From Desulfuromonadales bacterium (lineage in GTDB: Bacteria; Desulfobacterota; Desulfuromonadia; Geobacterales; Pseudopelobacteraceae), in NCBI GenBank assembly GCA_013377095.1, contig JACAAY010000023.1, positions 1 to 54,261 of the forward strand: a DNA stretch of 54,261 nt, written 5' to 3'. Positions within the stretch are counted from its first letter, which is position 1, and every line of letters starts with the position of its first letter. The notes under the pieces are model-generated. The model worked only from the letters and a program-made list of their open reading frames with translations. It had not been told where the DNA came from and made no database searches. The position numbers and the translations under genes are program-made. This document shows, in pieces, positions 28,296-37,942 of the stretch.

Positions 28296-30374
28296 ATGCC
28301 AGAAAAGAACAAATACTCCTCAGTGGTTTGCATGGCGAAGAAGCTCCCCAGCACCATTGACAAGCATCTTTCTCCCCAGCAGGTTCACATGGTCAAAGCA
28401 ACAAAACAGAGCATCACGTACATCCTGGTTATCTTCGCCATTACCCTGGCCGTGGTGTTCGCGGACTACCTGGGGTTGTTCCTGGAGATGGATACGCACA
28501 TGTATGACCTCTGCTTCCGCCTCAGGGGGACCAGAAACGTTTCTGAACGAATTGTGATTGTCGCCATTGATGCGAAGACACTGGAACGCTACGGAAGGTG
28601 GCCGATCAAGAGGCGCTACTACGCTGAAATGCTGGAAAAGCTCGATCAGGCGGTGGTGGTGGGGTTTGATCTGCTGCTGAGGGAGCCATCGGATGATGAC
28701 CGCCTGCTTGATGCAGCCATCAAACGGCACGGCCGGGTCGTCCTGCCGGAATACATCGACACCGGCCTACGACTGGTCAAACCACTGCAGGGTCTGTCTC
28801 CCTACAGATTCGGACATATTCACATTGAGCCGGGTATCGACAACACAGCCAGGGAGGTCTACCACAGCCTCTACTTCAATACGGTATTGCTTCCTTCCCT
28901 GACTTCCTCCTTGTATGAAATGGTTACCGGCCAGCCTTTCAGCCGCCTAAGGGAGCCGGGACAGCCCTGGGCTGACGCAGCGCCAGACAGGATCTATCAG
29001 AGCGATCGGCGAAAAATAAATTTCCATGGCCCAACCGGCCAGTTTACCCAGGTTTCCCTTGCTGATGTTGTGGGCAACAGGTACCCCCACCAGTACTTTC
29101 GCAACAGGATCGTACTGGTGGGGCTGACCGTTCCCGGAATCGTGGATGAGATTTCAACGCCATTCAGCCAGGCTAGAAACAGGATGGCGGGGGTCGAGGT
29201 ACATGCCAATATTCTTAACAATCTGTTGGACAACAGTTCATTGCGGGATGTGGCAGATTGGCTACGCATAGTCTGCCTGATCTCAGTGTCGTTCGTCCTG
29301 GCAATCGCATTTCTGAAACTCAATGAACGAAACGCCGCCCTGGTCTGGTTTTCAAATCTGTTTGCTATTTCGGCGCTGGTCTGGTTTCTTTTTGCAGGAA
29401 ACAATCTGTGGTTGCCCCCCACCGCATTCCAGGTTTCGATCTGTCTAATTTTTCTGGCAGCCTACCTCTATCGTCTTGACAGCGCTGCCCGCAGGCTTGA
29501 CAGGGAGCATGAAACCATGACGGCGCTACTGGGATGGGAGAATCACGATACCTTGCAGCGTAAACATCTGCAAGGCCTGTTCGGCCTACTGTCCGAGGGA
29601 GGGATAAACGCAAAAATCCAGCGTCAGATTCGCATGACCACGAAGCTTGTCAACCTGCACAAACAGCTGGAAATTGCACTGATGACCGAGCGGGAAGCGC
29701 TGGACAATCAGGTGCGTTTTGTGGAAATGCTCTCCCACGAATACCGCACCCCACTGGCGATCATCAGGGCTAACCTGGACATCCTGGAAATGAAGGACGG
29801 TGTCGCGGGCGGTGCACATTCAACCAACTTCAGCAAAATGAAACGCGCCATGTCACGCTTGGTGGAAATCATGGACATCTCTCTGGAGCGCAGGAGGCTG
29901 GACGACCACTGCATTAAAATGGAACGCGAACGGATCCACCTGGGCCCGTTTTTGCGCAGCCTGATGGATGAGTCACGGGAACTGTGGGCAGAGAGAAATC
30001 TGGTGCTTGACCTGGACGATCACGACAATCATAGTATCGATGGCGATAGATCACTGTTCAAGACAGCCATCCTGAACCTGATTGATAATGCCATCAAGTA
30101 TTCTTCAGACCATGAACCGGTTCGGGTTGAACTCCGCTGTTCGGAACGCGAGGCGCTCATCCAGGTACGTAACCGTGGCCGTGTCATCTCCGGAGATGAT
30201 CTGGAGAGGGTTTTTGACAAGTATTTTCGCGGGGCAACCAGCAGCAATACACGCGGGGCAGGGCTGGGACTCTATCTGGTACGCAGAATAATTGACCAGC
30301 TGGGAGGCACCGTAACTCTTGAAAGCGACAATTGCGGCAACACGGTTGCATCGGTCAGACTACCCACGGCGTAA
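28296..30374 (+). CDS. CHASE2-domain sensor histidine kinase
   Basis: Membrane sensor kinase. The open frame begins at 28248, but that ATG is inside a regulatory element and lacks a ribosome site; the ATG at 28296 follows GGGGAGAA and is preferred (692 aa). Numbering from 28248: TM1 (about 53-75), periplasmic CHASE2 domain (about 80-330), three membrane segments (about 339-358, 364-383, 392-408), coiled linker, HisKA with phospho-His H497 (FVEMLSHEYRTPLA), HATPase with N-box N614 (LNLIDNAIKYSS) and G2-box RGAGLGLYLVRRI. The G1-box Asp is replaced by Asn (N642, VRNRGRV), which could change ATP handling. The cognate regulator is most likely the next gene. Confidence 0.9.
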   Translation: MPEKNKYSSVVCMAKKLPSTIDKHLSPQQVHMVKATKQSITYILVIFAITLAVVFADYLGLFLEMDTHMYDLCFRLRGTRNVSERIVIVAIDAKTLERYGRWPIKRRYYAEMLEKLDQAVVVGFDLLLREPSDDDRLLDAAIKRHGRVVLPEYIDTGLRLVKPLQGLSPYRFGHIHIEPGIDNTAREVYHSLYFNTVLLPSLTSSLYEMVTGQPFSRLREPGQPWADAAPDRIYQSDRRKINFHGPTGQFTQVSLADVVGNRYPHQYFRNRIVLVGLTVPGIVDEISTPFSQARNRMAGVEVHANILNNLLDNSSLRDVADWLRIVCLISVSFVLAIAFLKLNERNAALVWFSNLFAISALVWFLFAGNNLWLPPTAFQVSICLIFLAAYLYRLDSAARRLDREHETMTALLGWENHDTLQRKHLQGLFGLLSEGGINAKIQRQIRMTTKLVNLHKQLEIALMTEREALDNQVRFVEMLSHEYRTPLAIIRANLDILEMKDGVAGGAHSTNFSKMKRAMSRLVEIMDISLERRRLDDHCIKMERERIHLGPFLRSLMDESRELWAERNLVLDLDDHDNHSIDGDRSLFKTAILNLIDNAIKYSSDHEPVRVELRCSEREALIQVRNRGRVISGDDLERVFDKYFRGATSSNTRGAGLGLYLVRRIIDQLGGTVTLESDNCGNTVASVRLPTA

Positions 30375-30523
30375 CAGTACCCATTGGCTTCCGCCCAGAA
30401 AGGCAGATCAACGATCGTCACAACTGGTAACATTTCGTTTGATTTTGTCGGTTGCCCGGCCATTGGAATGCACGCAACAATAACTTATTGTTATGCATCG
30501 ATTTTCCCAGGAGGTTACGCATA

Positions 30524-31231
30524 ATGAATGAGGACATCAAGGTACTTGTCGTTGAGGATGATCAGGATCTGCGGGAAAGTGTTGTTGAATATCTCAACCT
30601 GGCAGGACTCACCGCCTCTGGAGTCGGCAGCGCGGCTGAATGTTATCACACCCTGAATTCAGGTGACTGGTGCGTAGCGGTGGTGGATATCGGCCTGCCC
30701 GACCAATCCGGTTACGTGCTGGTTGAGTACATCCGGGCCAACACTGCCATGCGGGTAATCATTCTCACCGCTCGCGATGCCATTGACGACCGGGTCAAAG
30801 GGTACGACTCGGGCGCAGATATTTACCTGGTTAAACCGGTCGACTGCCGGGAACTCACAGCAGCCATAATCAGCCTGGCGCAGCGCCAATTAGCAAAAAC
30901 CGACCCGCCTCCCACGTTGCACCAGCCGGAATCATGGTCTCTGGTTCGAAGCGACTGGGCTCTCTTTGCTCCAGGCGGGATCAACATCGCCCTGACCGCC
31001 AAGGAACTCCAGTTTCTCCAACTGCTGACCACCTCACCTGGCAAACCGGTTGACCGGGATACCCTGCTCTCAAAACTCTACCTGCGTCATGATGAATACA
31101 CCAGCCGTTCCCTGGACTCCCTGGTACGTCGGCTACGCGCCAAAATCATGACTGCAACCGGGTACACCGCACCCATTAAGACCGCCCATGCCGTGGGCTA
31201 CTGCTTTTCCGCCCCCCTATCCATCTCCTGA
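30524..31231 (+). CDS. OmpR/PhoB-family response regulator
   Basis: DNA-binding response regulator, 235 aa. The start at 30524 (MNEDIKVLVVEDDQDLRES) follows CAGGAGG; the frame opens 24 codons earlier without similarity. The receiver domain has the acidic pair at 11-13, phosphoacceptor D55 (VAVVDIGLPD), T82 and K104 (YLVKPVD). The C-terminal winged helix (about 140-230, with ALTAKELQFLQLL and a wing ending AHAVGYCF) places it in the OmpR/PhoB family. It lies 149 nt after the kinase in the same direction. It may bind the 16-bp elements that flank this gene pair. Confidence 0.93.
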   Translation: MNEDIKVLVVEDDQDLRESVVEYLNLAGLTASGVGSAAECYHTLNSGDWCVAVVDIGLPDQSGYVLVEYIRANTAMRVIILTARDAIDDRVKGYDSGADIYLVKPVDCRELTAAIISLAQRQLAKTDPPPTLHQPESWSLVRSDWALFAPGGINIALTAKELQFLQLLTTSPGKPVDRDTLLSKLYLRHDEYTSRSLDSLVRRLRAKIMTATGYTAPIKTAHAVGYCFSAPLSIS

Positions 31232-31267
31232 AGCAAGCGGTTCAGTCAGTTTCCGGCCCTTACGCCA

Positions 31268-31283
31268 TCATATTTTGTCACAT
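31268..31283 (-). repeat. 16-bp element, copy 2 (inverted)
   Basis: TCATATTTTGTCACAT, the exact reverse complement of 28236-28251, 36 nt after the response-regulator stop and 119 nt before the hemerythrin ATG. The two copies bracket the kinase-regulator pair. It may be a second binding site of the same regulator, acting on the hemerythrin gene. Confidence 0.65.
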
Positions 31284-31402
31284 CTGATCTGTTTTTGTTG
31301 TCTGGGAAAACTGCGGCGGGCATGAGATACTTGGAACCAGGCTGCCTTCACTGACAACCGACTCTTATGATAGTACCTGACATCAGTCAGGGGGAGACGC
31401 AT

Positions 31403-31813
31403 ATGCCCCAGATCACCTGGAATACTACGTTCAGCTTAAAAAACCTCGAACTGGATGAACAACACAAAAGGCTGGTAGCCATTATAAACAACTTGCATGA
31501 CACCATTACCCAGGGCCAAGGATTACAGTCTATTAGAGAAGTTTTCTCAGCACTGGTAATCACCATCAAGTCTCACTTTATCAGTGAGGAACAATTGATG
31601 CGGCAGTACGCCTTTCCCGGTCTTGCACACCACAAGCAGGAGCACGACAACCTGATTGAGCAAATTGACATAACTTCCAAGAGGGTTGCTGCGGGCAACA
31701 ATGAACTGACACGGGATGTTCAACAGTATGTGGCAAGCTGGTGGTTAAGCCACATTGAGAACGATTATCGAGAGTTTGGTCCGTTTCTCAAAAACAAAGG
31801 TCTGAAACAATTT
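31403..31813 (+). CDS. Bacteriohemerythrin-like protein with an altered ligand motif
   Basis: A 137-aa single-domain hemerythrin. The start at 31403 (MPQITWNTTFSLKNLELDEQ) follows GGGGGAGA. Expected di-iron ligands are H21, H58, E62, H77, H81 and H117. The last ligand is unusual: other family members, including the two others in this window, have Asp five residues after the final His, whereas here the motif is HIENDYREFG, with Tyr at that place and Asp one residue earlier (D121). Iron binding may still occur but the site is altered. It lies 171 nt after the response regulator with a copy of the 16-bp element between. The stop codon at 31814-31816 lies inside a perfect hairpin. Confidence 0.9.
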
Positions 31814-31846
31814 TGACGTATGGTGTCAAAATTGTTTCAGACCTTT
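31796..31846 (+). other. Perfect 22-bp inverted repeat over the hemerythrin stop codon
   Basis: Left arm 31796-31817, loop 31818-31824, right arm 31825-31846, no mismatches. The left arm contains the last six codons and the TGA of the hemerythrin gene. No U-run follows, so it is not a standard intrinsic terminator. It may be a very stable 3' hairpin or the target of a protein. Confidence 0.75.
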
Positions 31847-31915
31847 GCCCAGATCCGATTCATGCTGCATCAATTGCCCACCCTGAAATCGGCGGAGTGG
31901 AAGTAGCACTGCCGA

Positions 31916-32095
31916 TCACTGTTTACGAATCATTCCAACATCCACATTCCTGCAGTAGTGCTCCTGTTTGCTCCAAATCCGTTGTGTAACATAATCCAGA
32001 GCAGCAGTGAGATCCTGAAGTGATGCACGTGGATGACGATCGGCGATTCTGTTCAACAGCTTGCGGGTTATGACTGGATTGTTGTACCACGGCAT
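31916..32095 (-). CDS. Small hypothetical protein
   Basis: A 59-aa frame starting MPWYNNPVITRKLLNRIADR, chosen at 32095 because AAAGGAG lies 9 nt upstream; the ATG three codons earlier abuts the ribosome site. It is charged and helical, with no signal peptide or membrane segment, and I do not recognise the family. It converges on the hemerythrin gene. A weak sigma-54-like sequence lies about 95 nt upstream. An overlapping 94-codon frame in another phase is a less likely alternative. Confidence 0.5.
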   Translation of the reverse strand: MPWYNNPVITRKLLNRIADRHPRASLQDLTAALDYVTQRIWSKQEHYCRNVDVGMIRKQ

Positions 32096-32190
32096 GTTCC
32101 TCATCTCCTTTCCGCAGATTCATGAATTCAATTAACATGCTCTGCTTGCCTCCAGAGCCAGGTCGTGCAAAGAACCTGTGACCTGGTATA

Positions 32191-32207
32191 TGCATAAGGT
32201 GCACCAA
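32191..32207 (-). promoter_or_regulatory. Weak sigma-54-like promoter
   Basis: Minus strand TTGGTGCACCTTATGCA has GG and GC at the correct 10-bp separation, but four deviations from the YTGGCACG-N4-TTGCW consensus. It could drive the 59-aa gene with a leader of about 85 nt. Confidence 0.25.
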
Positions 32208-32244
32208 AATATTTAATACAATAATCTCAGAACATTACACTCCA

Positions 32245-32260
32245 TCGATTCGCGAATCGA
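32245..32260. repeat. Perfect 16-bp palindrome
   Basis: TCGATTCGCGAATCGA is fully self-complementary and stands in intergenic DNA upstream of the small minus-strand gene. This length and symmetry suit a dimeric repressor site, but no partner regulator is adjacent. Confidence 0.5.
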
Positions 32261-32456
32261 AGAACATACCTGGCTTGTGTCAGTTTTTTTTACACTTTCA
32301 GGAATGATGTTATACGAGTTTTTCGACTCGCAGGCAGGATGATGTCAATTTTCCGTTATCACCAGCCATTGTAGAGACGCTTGAGACGATCGGCACCGCC
32401 TGGGGATCGATTTCCAGAATATTCGCGGCAGCTTTTTTACACTGCTAAAACATCAA

Positions 32457-32476
32457 GGGCGCCGCAACGGGCGCCC
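32457..32476 (-). terminator. Terminator of the lysine operon
   Basis: GGGCGCC (32470-32476 read on minus) pairs with GGCGCCC (32457-32463) across a 6-nt loop, followed on the minus strand by TTGATGTTTT. It lies directly after the dapL stop. Confidence 0.6.
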
Positions 32477-32481
32477 CTATG

Positions 32482-33741
<1,260 letters not shown>

Positions 33742-33760
33742 TCATGATACGTTGAATCGG

Positions 33761-34564
33761 TTATCTCAAGCCCAGCACATCCTGCATATCGTAGAGACCG
33801 GGAGTCTTGCCGACCACCCACTTTGCGGCCCGAACCGCACCACGCGAAAACATGTCGCGGGTCATGGCGCGGTGGGAGAGTTCAATGCGTTCCCCCATGC
33901 CAATGAAATAAACCGTGTGCTCACCGACGATATCGCCACCACGGATGGTCTGCATGCCGATCTCTTCCTTTGTGCGCACGCCGGTGATCCCTTCGCGATG
34001 AAAATTGGCAACCTTGTCGTAGTCGCGACCCAGCGCCTCGGCCACCACCTGACCCATGCGCACCGCAGTACCGGACGGAGCATCCACTTTAAGACGATGG
34101 TGGGACTCGACGATCTCCACGTCAAAGTCATCACCAAGCGTCGCAGCGATATCCTTGAGAACCTTGAAGCAAACATTTACCCCCACCGACATGTTGGGCG
34201 CCAGTATGGCCGGTATGTCCCGTGCAAGCTCTACCGCCAGTTCGCGTTCCTCGGGGGTAAAACCGGTTGAGCCAATCACGATGGACTTCTTCTGCAATCC
34301 GCATGCTTCTAGATTCTTGAGTGAAACCTTGGGCGCAGTGAAATCAATCAAAACATCGCAACCGGCGATCACGGCGTTCAGATTGTCGGAAATTTTTACA
34401 CCCAGTGGGCCGCATCCCGCCACCAGCCCCACATCCTGCCCCACCAGCGGGTGGGCGAGCCGTTCCAGTACGCCGGAGAGTTGCACCCCCTCCGATTCCT
34501 GAATGGAGTTGATAATGCGTTGTCCCATGCGACCGGCAGCGCCGCAGACAGCTATTTTGATCAT
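33761..34564 (-). CDS. dapB: 4-hydroxy-tetrahydrodipicolinate reductase
   Basis: NAD(P)H-dependent reductase of the lysine pathway, acting just after DapA. The 267-aa product has the N-terminal nucleotide-binding motif VCGAAGRMGQRII, the DVLIDFTAP segment, and the catalytic/substrate motif ESHHRLKVDAPSGTA (His pair, Lys). A GGGGGA site precedes the ATG. dapA is 37 nt upstream and dapL 46 nt downstream on the same strand. Confidence 0.97.
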   Translation of the reverse strand: MIKIAVCGAAGRMGQRIINSIQESEGVQLSGVLERLAHPLVGQDVGLVAGCGPLGVKISDNLNAVIAGCDVLIDFTAPKVSLKNLEACGLQKKSIVIGSTGFTPEERELAVELARDIPAILAPNMSVGVNVCFKVLKDIAATLGDDFDVEIVESHHRLKVDAPSGTAVRMGQVVAEALGRDYDKVANFHREGITGVRTKEEIGMQTIRGGDIVGEHTVYFIGMGERIELSHRAMTRDMFSRGAVRAAKWVVGKTPGLYDMQDVLGLR

Positions 34565-34601
34565 GGTGTCCCCCTACGATCTATTTTTATCTTCATGGCC
34601 A

Positions 34602-35474
34602 CTAAATCAAGCCGTACGATTTCATAACCGTGCGCAACACGGCAAGATTGGCATCACCCAGGGGAGCCAGCGGCAAACGCAGTTCATCATCGCACATGCC
34701 CATCAGCGCCGCAGCGGTCTTGACCGGAACCGGGTTGGTCTCGATAAACATGGCGTTACTAATCTTGAGCAGATGAAGGTGCAAACGACGGGCTTCCACC
34801 ATGTCGCCGCTAAAAAAGGCATCAACCAGCGCAGCTACCTCCCGAGGCATGATGTTGGCAACAACGGAGATAACACCCGTCCCACCGCAGGCCATAACCG
34901 GAAAGGTGATAAAATCATCGCCGGAAAGGACGTTAAGCTTGTCACCGCACAGTTCCAACACCTCGGAGACCTGTTGGAGCGAGCCGGTAGCTTCCTTGAT
35001 GGCAACGATATTGGGATGATCAGCCAGACGCGCCACGGTCTGGGGCAGCATATTGACGCTGGTGCGTCCAGGCACATTGTAGAGCACCTGAGGAATTGCC
35101 ACGGCATCGGCGATGGCCTTAAAATGACGATAGAGGCCTTCCTGGGAGGGCTTGTTATAGTACGGGGCAACCAGCAGACAGCCATCCGCACCCAGTTTCC
35201 TGGCATGTTCGGTCATCTCGATCGCCTCGCGGGTCGAGTTGGAACCGGTTCCGGCAATGACCGGAACGCGCCGGTTCGTCTGCTGCACGACGATCTCGAT
35301 TACCCGGTCATGTTCCTCGTAATCTAGAGTCGACGACTCTCCGGTAGTGCCGCAGGGCACAATGCCATCGGTACCGTTTTCGATCTGGTATTCCACCAGT
35401 TGGCGCAGCTTCTCTTCATCTACCACGCCACTCTTGAACGGCGTTATCAGGGCAACAATACTTCCTCTGAACAT
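34602..35474 (-). CDS. dapA: 4-hydroxy-tetrahydrodipicolinate synthase
   Basis: Condenses pyruvate with aspartate semialdehyde, the first committed step to lysine and DAP. The start at 35474 (MFRGSIVALITPFKSG) has GGAGG 8 nt upstream and gives 290 aa; the frame opens 7 codons earlier. The Schiff-base lysine K160 is in NIVAIKEATG, with the CGTTGES phosphate loop and the YNVPGRTS catalytic Tyr also present. It sits between lysA (33 nt) and dapB. Confidence 0.97.
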   Translation of the reverse strand: MFRGSIVALITPFKSGVVDEEKLRQLVEYQIENGTDGIVPCGTTGESSTLDYEEHDRVIEIVVQQTNRRVPVIAGTGSNSTREAIEMTEHARKLGADGCLLVAPYYNKPSQEGLYRHFKAIADAVAIPQVLYNVPGRTSVNMLPQTVARLADHPNIVAIKEATGSLQQVSEVLELCGDKLNVLSGDDFITFPVMACGGTGVISVVANIMPREVAALVDAFFSGDMVEARRLHLHLLKISNAMFIETNPVPVKTAAALMGMCDDELRLPLAPLGDANLAVLRTVMKSYGLI

Positions 35475-35507
35475 GGCATGTTCCTCCGCATCCACACGTA
35501 TATATAA

Positions 35508-36761
35508 TTACAGAAATGAGGCGGTTTTTTCGCCCCTGATCAGATCCTCCACCGTCTCCCGCTCCCGCACAACCTCGAAAGCCCCCCCCTTGACCATCAC
35601 CTCGGCCACGCGGGGGCGGCTGTTGTAGCTGCTGCTCATGGCAAAGCCATAGGCACCGGCGGACATGAACGCCATCAGATCACCCTGCCTGAACATGGGG
35701 ACTTCACGCCCCTTCACCAGAAAGTCACCCGACTCGCAGATCGGACCGACGATATCGGCGACGATCATGCCATCCTGGTCTTTCCTCACCGGCAGCACGC
35801 CATGGAACGAGTCGTACAGTGCCGGGCGGGCCAGATCGTTCATGCCGGCGTCGATCATGATAAAGTTTTTCTCGTCCCGAGCCTTGGTGAAGAGGCAGGT
35901 GGAAACCAGGATACCGGCATTGCCCACCAGGTTGCGGCCCGGCTCGAAGATCAGGTGCATACCCAGATCCTTGGTGGCAGCCACAATCTCCTTGCCGTAA
36001 TCAGCCGGCAGGGGCGGCTCTTCGGCATTGTACTGGATCCCCAGACCGCCGCCGCAGTCGAAGTAGCCGAGGTCGATCCCCTGGCTGCGGAGCTTGGCAA
36101 TCATCAGCTTCAGCTTCTCAATGGAATCGACAAAAGGGTTTACCTTGGTGAGCTGGGAGCCGATGTGCATATCAATGCCGATAATGTCGATTCCCGGCAG
36201 AGTTGCGGCTCGGGTGTACTCATCCATGGCCCGGTCGATGGTAATGCCGAACTTGGCGTTTTTCAGTCCGGTTGTGATGTAGGGGTGGGTACCGGGATCC
36301 ACATCAGGATTGACGCGGATGGCAATACCAGCTTTCTTACCCATGCGAGAGGCAATCTCACTGATGCGGGTCAACTCCTGCTCGGACTCCACATTGAACA
36401 TGAGAATACCAGTGTTCAAGGCATATTCAATCTCCTCGTCCCTCTTGCCCACGCCGGAGTAGACCACCTTCGCCGGATCAACGCCCGCCTTGAGTGACCG
36501 ATAGAGTTCCCCGCCGGAAACGATATCAACTCCGCCACCCAGGTTGAAAAATGTTTTGAGCACCGACTGGTTGGAGTTGGCCTTGAGCGAATAGCAGATG
36601 GTATGGGGCATACCGGCAAAAGCATCGTCGAAGGCCTTGAAATGCCGCTCCAGCGTCGCATGAGAATAGATGTACGCCGGAGAGCCGACCTTGGCTACGA
36701 TATCCTTGATCGACACATCTTCGGCATAAAGTTCATCCGCTTTATACATAAAATGATTCAT
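35508..36761 (-). CDS. lysA: Diaminopimelate decarboxylase
   Basis: PLP enzyme that decarboxylates meso-DAP to lysine, the last step of the pathway. The 417-aa alanine-racemase-fold protein has PLP lysine K60 (CYSLKANSNQSVL), the HIGSQ motif, the glycine-rich GGGLGIQY phosphate loop and C-terminal CESGDF active-site residues. An AGGGAGGA site precedes the ATG. It is the first gene of the operon, with a good promoter 55-85 nt upstream. Confidence 0.97.
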   Translation of the reverse strand: MNHFMYKADELYAEDVSIKDIVAKVGSPAYIYSHATLERHFKAFDDAFAGMPHTICYSLKANSNQSVLKTFFNLGGGVDIVSGGELYRSLKAGVDPAKVVYSGVGKRDEEIEYALNTGILMFNVESEQELTRISEIASRMGKKAGIAIRVNPDVDPGTHPYITTGLKNAKFGITIDRAMDEYTRAATLPGIDIIGIDMHIGSQLTKVNPFVDSIEKLKLMIAKLRSQGIDLGYFDCGGGLGIQYNAEEPPLPADYGKEIVAATKDLGMHLIFEPGRNLVGNAGILVSTCLFTKARDEKNFIMIDAGMNDLARPALYDSFHGVLPVRKDQDGMIVADIVGPICESGDFLVKGREVPMFRQGDLMAFMSAGAYGFAMSSSYNSRPRVAEVMVKGGAFEVVRERETVEDLIRGEKTASFL

Positions 36762-36815
36762 GGGTCCTCCCTGCGGGGAATGAAAATTTAAGGAACAACA
36801 TGGAAAAAGTGGATA

Positions 36816-36844
36816 TTTTTAGCACAAACAGCCTGAAAAGTCAA
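36816..36844 (-). promoter_or_regulatory. Predicted sigma-70 promoter of lysA operon
   Basis: Minus strand: TTGACT (36839-36844), exactly 17-bp spacer, TAAAAA (36816-36821). It lies about 55 nt before the lysA ATG in a gene-free gap (36762-36913). Confidence 0.6.
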
Positions 36845-36913
36845 AGTGTATCAGGGGATTCCGTTCAAGGCAAGCAAGGCTGGCGGCATTCGACAGTACG
36901 CAACAACAAACGG

Positions 36914-37942
36914 CTAAAAGGTGTTTATCCGGTGAATAAAGGCCAGCAGCAGACCGTAGTGGTGATGGTCAAAGATCAGGGATATGCGTGGAAGCGCCGC
37001 CAGGTCCGGCTCATCGTTTTCCTCCGGAAATGGGCCGCAACAACGGATATGATCGCCATCCTTGATCAGCTCTGAAAATTCATCCTCCAGAATTGCGATC
37101 TGCTCGGGAGTAAGTTCCTTGTTCAGCCGGATAATCAGACGGTGATCGATAAAACGCAGGGAATGGTAGGTTCGGTAGAAATTTTCAATCACGTCCACCG
37201 CCTCGTTTTCGTCCTTGGTTATGGTAAATATGGAAAAATCTTCACCGGAGATAAAACCCTTCACCAGGAGACTCTGCTTGACAAATCCCAGGAACTGTTC
37301 CCAGTAACCATCCCGATCATCGATCAGGATCAGCGGCTTCGGAGATGTCTTGCCGGTCTGAATGAGCGTAAAGACCTCCATTGCCTCGTCCAGCGTTCCG
37401 AAACCACCGGGAAAGACGGCTACCGCGTTGGTTTCCTTGACAAATGCCACCTTGCGGTTGAAGAAATATTTATAGGTGATCAACCGTTTGTTGCGGAACA
37501 TGACCGGGTTGGGCGCCTGTTCAAAGGGGAGCCGGATATTGACTGCAAAGGAATTTTCACTCCCGGCGCCCTCATTGCCGGCCTGCATGATACCTGGGCC
37601 GCCACCGGTGATGATCATGTATCCCTTTTGGGCCAGCTTACGACTGAAATTCAAGCACTTGAGGTACATTTCGTTATCCGGTTCGGTGCGGGCCGAACCG
37701 AATATGGTGACCTTTTTCTTCTGGCGATAGGGCCCGAACACTTTCGTGGTAAACCGCATCTCGCGCAAAGTGCGGTTGATCAGCTTGAGATCGGCCAGAT
37801 AGTCCACATCCTGCCCGATCTTGAGTACTGACAGCACCATCTCGCGAATAATCGCCGGATGATGAATGTCGCCCGTTATTTCAAGCAGTCGGCTGATCAG
37901 CTGATCAATGTCATCATTCGATCGGGAGAAACTTAGTTCCAT
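36914..37942 (-). CDS. LOG-family / TIGR00730-type nucleotide-binding protein
   Basis: A 342-aa protein with the Rossmann-like core of the LOG/lysine-decarboxylase-like family: GGGPGIMQAGNEGA and the catalytic PGGFGTLDEAMEVFTLIQTGK motif. Family members with proven activity are phosphoribohydrolases that release cytokinin bases or act on nucleotide monophosphates; the substrate here is unknown. An extra helical N-terminal region (about 80 aa) and an extra C-terminal segment make it longer than the roughly 190-aa stand-alone LOG. The start at 37942 (MELSFSRSNDD) has GAGG 7 nt upstream; the longer open frame looks non-native. Confidence 0.85.
   Translation of the reverse strand: MELSFSRSNDDIDQLISRLLEITGDIHHPAIIREMVLSVLKIGQDVDYLADLKLINRTLREMRFTTKVFGPYRQKKKVTIFGSARTEPDNEMYLKCLNFSRKLAQKGYMIITGGGPGIMQAGNEGAGSENSFAVNIRLPFEQAPNPVMFRNKRLITYKYFFNRKVAFVKETNAVAVFPGGFGTLDEAMEVFTLIQTGKTSPKPLILIDDRDGYWEQFLGFVKQSLLVKGFISGEDFSIFTITKDENEAVDVIENFYRTYHSLRFIDHRLIIRLNKELTPEQIAILEDEFSELIKDGDHIRCCGPFPEENDEPDLAALPRISLIFDHHHYGLLLAFIHRINTF

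Larger units (their letters stand above)
32096..32481. other. Gene-free stretch between small ORF and dapL
   Basis: No convincing gene. It holds a weak sigma-54-like sequence (32191-32207), a perfect 16-bp palindrome (32245-32260), a short inverted repeat (CGAGT 32314-32318 with ACTCG 32326-32330) and the terminator of the lysine operon (32457-32476). Confidence 0.6.

Noticed and set aside
31350..31371. Sigma-54 promoter before the hemerythrin gene
   Set aside because: A TTGGAACC...TGCC sequence at about 31330-31345 has GG and GC only 9 bp apart, so it fails the spacing rule.
31923..32207. A 94-codon minus-strand frame overlapping the 59-aa gene
   Set aside because: It lacks a good ribosome site and has unusual Cys/His/Ser content; the 59-aa frame has the better ribosome site and a more ordinary composition.
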